This document shows positions 1 to 5,161 of a stretch of 8,388 bases of DNA, one piece after another. The notes under the pieces were generated by a model. The model had not been told where the DNA came from and made no database searches. It worked only from the letters and a program-made list of their open reading frames with translations. The position numbers were made by a program, and so were the translations under genes. Numbering within the stretch: position 1 is the first letter of the stretch; each line of letters begins with the position of its first letter. Origin of the DNA: Bacteroidota bacterium (GTDB lineage: Bacteria > Bacteroidota > Bacteroidia > Chitinophagales > Saprospiraceae); assembly GCA_018969455.1 (NCBI GenBank), contig JAGWYI010000156.1:1-8388 (forward strand), in the 5' to 3' direction.

Positions 1-25
1 TATTCTGTATTGTTTCTTGTGTCAT
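1..25 (-). CDS. 5' end of a divergently transcribed gene (partial, unidentified)
   Basis: Reading the minus strand, an ATG at 25-23 opens a frame that stays open to the left edge and begins MTQETIQN. Only eight codons are visible, so the product cannot be identified. The case for a real start is context: a perfect TAnnTTTG box lies on the same strand at 61-54, leaving 28 bases between box and ATG, similar to the other genes here, and the bases before the ATG are AT-rich. The gene would be divergent from rimO. Confidence 0.5.
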
Positions 26-53
26 TTTATGCAGATTGCTGCTCAAAGGCTCG

Positions 54-61
54 CAAAAGTA
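54..61 (-). promoter_or_regulatory. Bacteroidota-type -7 promoter box for the left-edge divergent gene
   Basis: The minus strand reads TACTTTTG, an exact match to the Bacteroidota -7 consensus TAnnTTTG. It precedes the ATG at 25 by 28 bases. No clear TTTG -33 element is seen at the usual distance. Together with the rimO box at 105-112 it makes a compact divergent promoter region. Confidence 0.5.
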
Positions 62-104
62 GACATACTTTAAACTTCATGCCGTTAAATTTTAAGAATT
101 AGCC

Positions 105-112
105 GAACTTTG
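105..112 (+). promoter_or_regulatory. Probable -7 promoter box of rimO
   Basis: GAACTTTG matches TAnnTTTG at every fixed position but the first. Transcription would begin about 7 bases downstream, near 119, giving a leader of about 15 bases before the ATG at 134. The upstream TTG at 110 lies inside this box, which argues against it as a start codon. No good -33 element is visible. Confidence 0.4.
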
Positions 113-133
113 CGCTTCCTATCTTTAAAAAGC

Positions 134-1447
134 ATGAAAACCAAATCCTTACGGAAAGATAAAGTACAGGTCATTACCCTTGGTTGCTCCAAAAACCTGG
201 TAGACAGTGAAAATTTAATCACGCAGTTGCGGGGTAACGATTACGAAGTAAGCCACGAATCAGAAAACTCAGATGCCAATGTGGTGATCATCAATACGTG
301 TGGCTTCATTGATGTGGCCAAACAGGAAAGCATCGATGCCATTTTGGATCATGCCGAACTCAAAAAGTCGGGCATGATTGACAAATTATACGTAACCGGT
401 TGTTTGTCACAGCGTTACAAAGACGATCTGGAAAATGAAATTCCGGAGGTGGATGCCTTTTTTGGCACCATGGAATTGCCGGCGCTGCTTGCGCGCATGG
501 ATGCCGATTACCAGCACGAATTGCTGGGCGAGCGCCAGATCACTACGCTGCCCCATTATGCCTACTTGAAAATATCGGAGGGTTGCAACCGAACTTGTTC
601 CTTTTGTGCCATCCCGCTCATGCGTGGGCAACACATCAGCAAACCCATCGAATCGCTGGTGTCTGAAGCCAAAAACCTGGCGCGTCGGGGTGTGCGCGAG
701 TTGCTCCTTATTGCCCAGGAATTGACTTATTACGGGTTGGATTTGTATAAAAAACGCGAATTGCCGCAACTGTTGCACGCTTTAGCTGATGTAGAAGGCA
801 TAGACTGGATCCGCTTGCATTATGCTTATCCATCCAAATTTCCCCTGGATATTCTCGATGTGATGGCCGAGCGCCCCGAAATTTGCAATTACCTTGACAT
901 CCCTCTGCAACATATTTCCGACCCGGTGCTGGAGCGCATGCGCCGCCAGATTACCCGGTCTGAAACCGAAGCACTGTTGGAAGCCATTCGCAACAAAGTA
1001 CCGGGAATTGCTTTACGCACTACCTTTTTGGTGGGACATCCGGGCGAAACCGAAGCCGATTTTGAGGCCTTGCTCGATTTTGTGCGCCAGCAACAATTCG
1101 AGAGGGTAGGGGTGTTTCAATATTCGCATGAGGAGGCAACCCGTGCCTACGATTTTGAAGATGATGTGCCCGCTGAGGTAAAGGCCGACCGCGCCCGCCG
1201 TCTGATGGAGGTGCAACAGGATATTTCACAGGCAAAAAACGAGGCTAAAATCGGACAGGTGTTTAAAACCCTGTTCGACCGCAAGGAAGGCGCGTATTTT
1301 ATTGGCCGTACCGAAGCCGATTCGCCAGAGGTCGATAACGAAGTGCTCGTACCCGCCAAAGGCAATTATGTGCGTTTGGGCGACTTCGCGCAGGTGCGCA
1401 TCACGGGTGCAGAAGCTTTCGATTTATACGGGGAATTGGCTTTTTAA
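134..1447 (+). CDS. rimO: Ribosomal protein S12 methylthiotransferase RimO
   Basis: Radical-SAM enzyme that adds a methylthio group to the conserved aspartate of ribosomal protein S12, using two [4Fe-4S] clusters; it acts on the ribosome in the cytoplasm. From ATG 134 it is 437 residues, close to the E. coli protein. The N-terminal UPF0004 domain carries its three cluster cysteines at C18 (TLGCSKN), C56 (NTCGF) and C90 (TGCLSQRY). The radical-SAM motif CxxxCxxC is C151, C155 and C158, followed by AIPLMRG. The sequence AQELTYYGLDLY is typical of RimO and unlike MiaB. The C-terminal ~65 residues look like a TRAM domain. I chose ATG 134 over the in-frame TTG at 110 because MKTKSLRKDKV resembles Bacteroidota RimO N-termini and the TTG sits in the promoter. 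It appears intact, and downstream genes seem separately transcribed. Confidence 0.96.
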   Translation: MKTKSLRKDKVQVITLGCSKNLVDSENLITQLRGNDYEVSHESENSDANVVIINTCGFIDVAKQESIDAILDHAELKKSGMIDKLYVTGCLSQRYKDDLENEIPEVDAFFGTMELPALLARMDADYQHELLGERQITTLPHYAYLKISEGCNRTCSFCAIPLMRGQHISKPIESLVSEAKNLARRGVRELLLIAQELTYYGLDLYKKRELPQLLHALADVEGIDWIRLHYAYPSKFPLDILDVMAERPEICNYLDIPLQHISDPVLERMRRQITRSETEALLEAIRNKVPGIALRTTFLVGHPGETEADFEALLDFVRQQQFERVGVFQYSHEEATRAYDFEDDVPAEVKADRARRLMEVQQDISQAKNEAKIGQVFKTLFDRKEGAYFIGRTEADSPEVDNEVLVPAKGNYVRLGDFAQVRITGAEAFDLYGELAF

Positions 1448-1470
1448 GTTGATTTAATTTCCAATTAACA

Positions 1471-1504
1471 GGATGCGGCTAAATTAGCAGCATAAAACGC
1501 ATCC
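1471..1504 (+). repeat. Nested inverted repeat around the promoter of the phosphoesterase gene
   Basis: The arms GGATGCG (1471-1477) and CGCATCC (1498-1504) are perfect 7-base complements. Between them GCTAA/TTAGC (1478-1482 and 1484-1488) forms a second palindrome that contains the putative -7 box. The outer arm ends two bases before the ATG at 1507. It could be an operator, or in readthrough RNA from rimO a hairpin next to the start codon. There is no T-tract after it, so it is not a standard terminator. A weaker palindrome, TTAATT/AATTAA, lies just upstream at 1454-1468. Confidence 0.45.
1480..1487 (+). promoter_or_regulatory. Probable -7 promoter box of the phosphoesterase gene
   Basis: TAAATTAG matches TAnnTTTG at all fixed positions but one and ends 19 bases before the ATG at 1507. 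A poor T-rich candidate for the -33 element (1458-1460) lies 19 bases upstream. The box sits within a palindrome, so it may be regulated. Confidence 0.3.
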
Positions 1505-1506
1505 AT

Positions 1507-4236
1507 ATGAAATCAATCCTGTTCTCTTTGTTTTTGATATTAAACCTTGGCGCTGCGCAAGCCCAGGCTTTATATCCCTACCTTCAGGCGCCCACGCCCG
1601 AATCCGTCGTAATTAGTTGGAAAACAAGCGCCAATCCCGAGAGTGTGGTAGAATACGGCCTCAATCCCGGCAGTCTCAACCTCCAGGCTCAGGGCAGCAC
1701 CGATGTTTTTTCAGACAACGGTTATCCCAACAACTATTTTTACCATCATGTGCAACTAAACGGGTTACAGGCAAACACCAAGTATTTTTACAGGATCCGT
1801 ACAGGCGCCCAAAGTTCAGCGATCCATAGTTTTCGCACGTTTCCAGCGCCTGGCCAAACCGTAACGCCGGGTGGGCATATTCGTTTCTTAATTATGGGCG
1901 ACAACCAAATCAAGGAACAGCCGCGCTATGATTCTCTCATGGTGCGTGCAAAGCGAAATTGTGAGGCAATATACGGCCCCAATTTCAACGACTCTATTTC
2001 CATGATTTTGATGGTAGGCGACCAGGTGGACGTAGGCACGCTCGACCACTATGAGCATGTTCATTTTGCAAAATCCAGGTACTTGTCGGGCTTGTTGCCC
2101 ATTAGTACGGTGGTTGGAAACCACGAAACCTATGGAACCCTGCAAATGTCGGCCTATGAAAACCACTTTTTCTATGATAGTTTGCGTTATGCCAATCTGC
2201 CATCCAATTCAGAGCGTTATTATGCCTTTCAATTGGGCCGGGTGTTGGTAATAAACCTGACTACCGAGCACACCACCGGAACAGCAGGTGCTGCACAAAC
2301 CCTTTGGTTACAACAAGTTATCCAGCATGCTGATGCCGATCCGAAGATTGATTTTGTCATAGCGCTGGCACATCGTCCCTACCAGGCTGAACAGTATGTT
2401 GGCGATATTTCTACTTGGATACGAAATACGGCAATGCCCATTTTGAGCAGCACATCAAAATTTCTTTTGCATGTAGGCGCGCACCACCACCTGTACGCGC
2501 GCGGACAACTCAAGGAAAAACCCGTATACCACATCATTTCGGGTGGAACCGCATGGGATCAGTACTGGGGCATGAGCAATGAAACCGACTTTGATGATGT
2601 GCAAAAAACCATTTCGAACTGGCCATATCAGATACTGGATATTGATTTGAATAAAAAACGAGCAGATGTGCGCACCTTTTCGGTCGGATCGATTTATGGA
2701 TGGCATGAAAATCGTTTAATTGATGAATTCCATTTACAGCGGGGTCTGCCAGCGCCATCAAAACCAAGCCTAGCAAGCAACCTGCCAGATACCCTTGAAT
2801 TGCCTTTTACCCTGAAGTCAAGCAGTTTTATGTCTGCGGCAGGAGAATTGTTGAATTCTACTGAATTTCAATATGCGGGAAGCCCCGATTTTGTGGTTTT
2901 GGAAAAGGACTTGTTGCGCGATTATGAGAACCTGTTTGGATCGGCAGGAAAACCCGATACCACCCGCGACCTCAACCTGAATGTAGATATATTAAACCAT
3001 ACCTTATCGGCAGGAGCACTTGCAAATGGCAGGCATTACCTCCGTTTCCGGCACCGCGACCGCAACCTGTCCTGGTCGCCTTGGTCTGACACCTATTCTT
3101 TTACTGTAAAAAACAGCGTTCAGAGCAATCCAGCCATTCTCCTGGATAAAAAATCATATGCAACAGGCGATACCATAAAAGTGACCTATGCCAATGGCCC
3201 GGGAAACCCAACAGATTGGATAGGTTTGTACAAAAAAGGAGACACCCCCGGTTCGGTTGGATCTACCGTTTGGAATTATGTCAATGGCAGTTCTGGCGTG
3301 CTTTCGTTTAAACTAACCCAAAGCGGCGAATATTTTGCGGCTTTCTTTGAAAACGATGGCTATACAGAAATTGCCCCTCGTGTGCCATTTTACTACGGAC
3401 CCATTCCGGTTCTGAGCAGCAACAAAACCGCTTATGCAGAGAACGAACCCGTTCAAATCAGTTACAGCAATGCTCCGGGCATCAATAAGGACTGGATCGG
3501 AATTTATAAAGTTGGAAACACGCCAGGGGTGGAAACTTCAACAGCATACCAATACACCAGCGGCACAAGCGGATTACGAACCTTTAACGGCCTTCCTAAA
3601 GGTTACTATTTTTCCAATTATTTCCTGAACGACCAATATTTTGAGCCAGCTGAAAGAATTTATTTTTCTGTAGGCGACACCATTGCAAAATTATTGATTG
3701 ACAAAAGCATTTATAACCTGGGAGAATACATAACGGCCACCTGGACCGACGGACCGGGTATCCCTAAAGATTGGCTGGGTATTTACAAATCGGGTAAAAA
3801 CCCCAACATAGATGTGTTGGATGCTTATACTTACATAAGCGGAAAACCCGCTGGCATTCAAACACTTACAGATACGCTGGTGCCACAAATTCCAGGTAAT
3901 TATTTCATCGTATTGTTTACCAACGATTCATACAATGAAATTTCCAACCGGTGTTATTTTACCATTTCAGATGTAAATGCCAGTTCCGATTTGTTGGACA
4001 ACCACGGGGTGAAATTGTACCCCAATCCGGCTGGAGACCATACCATTGTGGAATCGGCCTATCCGATAGACAAAATTGAGGTACTCACCCAGGAAGGCCG
4101 CCTTATTTACCGCTCGCCAGCCAATCCGGCATCCTTGCGTTTCACCTTGTTGAATCAGGAACTCCCATCCGGGGCATATGTTGTAAAGGTATATTCCCGC
4201 AAGTTATACACCTTAAAATTGGTTGTACAACATTAA
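1507..4236 (+). CDS. Secreted multidomain metallophosphoesterase with DWIG repeats and T9SS sorting domain
   Basis: A 909-residue protein. Residues 1-21 are a signal peptide with a likely cut after an AQA. Residues ~22-115 resemble the FN3-like N-terminal domain of purple acid phosphatases. Residues ~125-400 are a calcineurin-like phosphoesterase with metal-binding motifs GDNQ (131-134), GDQVD (171-175), GNHE (204-207), AHRP (H289) and AHHHLYAR (325-332). Residues ~425-540 look like a second FN3-like domain with WSPWS at 523-527. Three ~92-residue modules follow (543-822), each with a DWIG/DWLG core. The C-terminus (~830-909, LYPNPAGD from 837) is a T9SS type A sorting domain, so the protein should cross the outer membrane and be released or surface-anchored. 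The substrate is unknown; a phosphomonoester or phosphodiester is inferred from the fold. The tyrosine of true purple acid phosphatases in the GDxxY motif is D175 here, so I do not call it purple. It appears intact and separately promoted. Confidence 0.88.
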   Translation: MKSILFSLFLILNLGAAQAQALYPYLQAPTPESVVISWKTSANPESVVEYGLNPGSLNLQAQGSTDVFSDNGYPNNYFYHHVQLNGLQANTKYFYRIRTGAQSSAIHSFRTFPAPGQTVTPGGHIRFLIMGDNQIKEQPRYDSLMVRAKRNCEAIYGPNFNDSISMILMVGDQVDVGTLDHYEHVHFAKSRYLSGLLPISTVVGNHETYGTLQMSAYENHFFYDSLRYANLPSNSERYYAFQLGRVLVINLTTEHTTGTAGAAQTLWLQQVIQHADADPKIDFVIALAHRPYQAEQYVGDISTWIRNTAMPILSSTSKFLLHVGAHHHLYARGQLKEKPVYHIISGGTAWDQYWGMSNETDFDDVQKTISNWPYQILDIDLNKKRADVRTFSVGSIYGWHENRLIDEFHLQRGLPAPSKPSLASNLPDTLELPFTLKSSSFMSAAGELLNSTEFQYAGSPDFVVLEKDLLRDYENLFGSAGKPDTTRDLNLNVDILNHTLSAGALANGRHYLRFRHRDRNLSWSPWSDTYSFTVKNSVQSNPAILLDKKSYATGDTIKVTYANGPGNPTDWIGLYKKGDTPGSVGSTVWNYVNGSSGVLSFKLTQSGEYFAAFFENDGYTEIAPRVPFYYGPIPVLSSNKTAYAENEPVQISYSNAPGINKDWIGIYKVGNTPGVETSTAYQYTSGTSGLRTFNGLPKGYYFSNYFLNDQYFEPAERIYFSVGDTIAKLLIDKSIYNLGEYITATWTDGPGIPKDWLGIYKSGKNPNIDVLDAYTYISGKPAGIQTLTDTLVPQIPGNYFIVLFTNDSYNEISNRCYFTISDVNASSDLLDNHGVKLYPNPAGDHTIVESAYPIDKIEVLTQEGRLIYRSPANPASLRFTLLNQELPSGAYVVKVYSRKLYTLKLVVQH
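3133..3972 (+). repeat. Three tandem ~92-codon DWIG modules within the phosphoesterase
   Basis: The modules start near residues 543, 634 and 727 of the encoded protein. The invariant core D-W-[IL]-G-[IL]-Y-K falls at D570, D662 and D755, so the period is 92-93 residues. Each copy has, in order, K-x2-Y, a GPG or APG turn, the DWIG core followed by a glycine, a Y-x2-G/SG stretch, a G-x-Y segment, an F-x-N-D-x-[YF]-x-E stretch and a final aromatic strand. The copies are diverged at protein and DNA level, indicating old duplication. The DWIG core resembles that of SKICH-type beta-sandwich domains; this is an inference from motif only. Confidence 0.8.
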
Positions 4237-4282
4237 TTTGGAACATGATTGTAATTTTTTTATCAATTTATAGATCTTGCAC

Positions 4283-4290
4283 TAATTTTG
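4283..4290 (+). promoter_or_regulatory. Bacteroidota -7 promoter box of the beta-barrel gene
   Basis: TAATTTTG is an exact TAnnTTTG match. The end of a T-run (4255-4261) lies 21 bases upstream, where a -33 element would be, but it is not a good TTTG. The box ends 58 bases before the ATG at 4349, a longer leader than elsewhere in the window. The 112-base gap after the phosphoesterase holds no clear terminator. Confidence 0.55.
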
Positions 4291-4348
4291 CGGCAAGTTT
4301 AATCTCTAATCCACGCCTCAAGCAGCCTATTCTTCACTAACTGATCAT

Positions 4349-4942
4349 ATGATGCACACTAAATTTCGTTCTTTTTTGGTTGTGTTGCTTTGTGCAACTT
4401 TTCTTTCACAAGCCCAAGCGCAACTCAAAACCTTCAATGAAGGCGATCAAAACCTTCACTTGGGTATTGGATTATTAAACTTCTACTATTCAAGCAGTTA
4501 CGTTGGGATTCTCCCGCCTGTTAATGCCTCCTACGAAATTGGACTGGCAGATTTGGGCGACGCTGGCGTAATTGGAGCCGGACCGTTTTTGTCCTATGCC
4601 ACTGCGCGTACCCCCAAGTACAATTATTCCGGGGGAGAATATTGGTGGCGCTACACCTACATTTCTGTAGGTGCAAGGGGCATGTACCACTACAACTTCT
4701 TTAATGACGAACGCTTCGATCCATATTTTGGTTTGATGTTGGGTTATACTTTCTCCAACTATACCTACAAAGACACCGGATCAGGAACATATTATTCCAA
4801 TTACAGAGCTGATTCTGGTTTTTTAAACCGTGCTTTTTTTGGTGGCGTTCGTTACAAAGTTTCCGACAAATTTGGCTTGTACGGCGAATTGGGCTGGGGT
4901 TATACCTTGCTCAACATCGGTCTTAACCTGAAATTCAGGTAA
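4349..4942 (+). CDS. Small outer-membrane beta-barrel protein
   Basis: A 197-residue protein. Residues 1-24 form a signal peptide: basic HTKFR, a hydrophobic core, then AQA with probable cleavage before Q25. The mature part is rich in Gly, Tyr and Phe with alternating strands (for example YFGLMLGYTF and YGELGWGYTL), and the chain ends in a strand NLKFR. This fits the broad porin/OMP beta-barrel family of about eight strands. Function is unknown; such proteins may be structural, adhesive or small channels. A second ATG at 4352 is directly adjacent; either start gives essentially the same protein. It has its own promoter box, and the terminator at 5071-5106 probably ends its transcript. Being next to a T9SS-exported phosphoesterase is suggestive but does not show a functional link. 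Confidence 0.75.
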   Translation: MMHTKFRSFLVVLLCATFLSQAQAQLKTFNEGDQNLHLGIGLLNFYYSSSYVGILPPVNASYEIGLADLGDAGVIGAGPFLSYATARTPKYNYSGGEYWWRYTYISVGARGMYHYNFFNDERFDPYFGLMLGYTFSNYTYKDTGSGTYYSNYRADSGFLNRAFFGGVRYKVSDKFGLYGELGWGYTLLNIGLNLKFR

Positions 4943-4987
4943 TAATTCTTGAAATATACTTTACGCCGCCAGATTTTGTGCATAACG

Positions 4988-5010
4988 ATCTTTATAAATC
5001 TTTATAAATC
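4988..5010. repeat. Short tandem repeat, 10-base unit
   Basis: The unit ATCTTTATAA occurs twice in a row (4988-4997 and 4998-5007), followed by ATC of a third copy. It lies in the 219-base gap between the beta-barrel gene and purL. No function can be assigned. Confidence 0.7.
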
Positions 5011-5032
5011 AGCGAAATCCATCCTGATTTAT
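5004..5032. repeat. Inverted repeat in the beta-barrel/purL gap
   Basis: ATAAATCAG (5004-5012) and CTGATTTAT (5024-5032) are perfect 9-base complements around an 11-base loop. A related block starting AAATCAGCGAA (5006) recurs in altered form from 5037 as AAATCCGGCGAA. This resembles degenerate intergenic repeats found in Bacteroidota genomes, but I cannot verify a family from one window. Confidence 0.55.
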
Positions 5033-5070
5033 CCACAAAATCCGGCGAATCCTGGTATAAAATGATTCCA

Positions 5071-5106
5071 CCGTCTGCCTGTGCAAACAAGCAGACGGTT
5101 TTTTTT
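5071..5106 (+). terminator. Intrinsic (Rho-independent) terminator upstream of purL
   Basis: A perfect 8-base GC-rich stem, CCGTCTGC (5071-5078) with GCAGACGG (5091-5098), encloses a 12-base loop and is followed at once by eight T residues (5099-5106). It points rightward and lies 128 bases after the stop of the beta-barrel gene, so it most likely ends that transcript and insulates purL. The minus-strand side lacks a comparable T-run. Confidence 0.85.
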
Positions 5107-5136
5107 ATGGCACATCCGCACATTGCGCTATCTTTG
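5104..5136 (+). promoter_or_regulatory. purL promoter (-33 in terminator T-tract, -7 box TATCTTTG)
   Basis: TATCTTTG at 5129-5136 is an exact TAnnTTTG match. A T-rich TTTA at 5104-5107 lies 21 bases upstream and could be the -33 element, overlapping the T-tract of the terminator. Transcription would start near 5143, which rules out the upstream GTG at 5081 as the purL start and favours TTG 5162. Confidence 0.6.
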
Positions 5137-5161
5137 CGGTTCACCATTTATTTTACAGCGA

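Noticed and set aside
110..133. TTG at 110 as the start of rimO
   Set aside because: It overlaps the probable promoter box, and the added residues are not RimO-like; ATG 134 gives the expected length and N-terminus.
1507..4236. Calling the phosphoesterase a purple acid phosphatase
   Set aside because: The N-terminal domain fits, but the diagnostic tyrosine of the GDxxY motif is aspartate (D175), so only the broader metallophosphoesterase family is supported.
4248..4269. Possible terminator after the phosphoesterase at the T-run 4255-4261
   Set aside because: Only four-base complementary arms flank the T-run and the stem is AT-rich, too weak to call.
4385..4396. Possible lipobox (VLLC) in the beta-barrel protein
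   Set aside because: The residue before the cysteine is leucine, not Gly, Ala or Ser, and a good signal peptidase I site (AQA) follows at residues 22-24.
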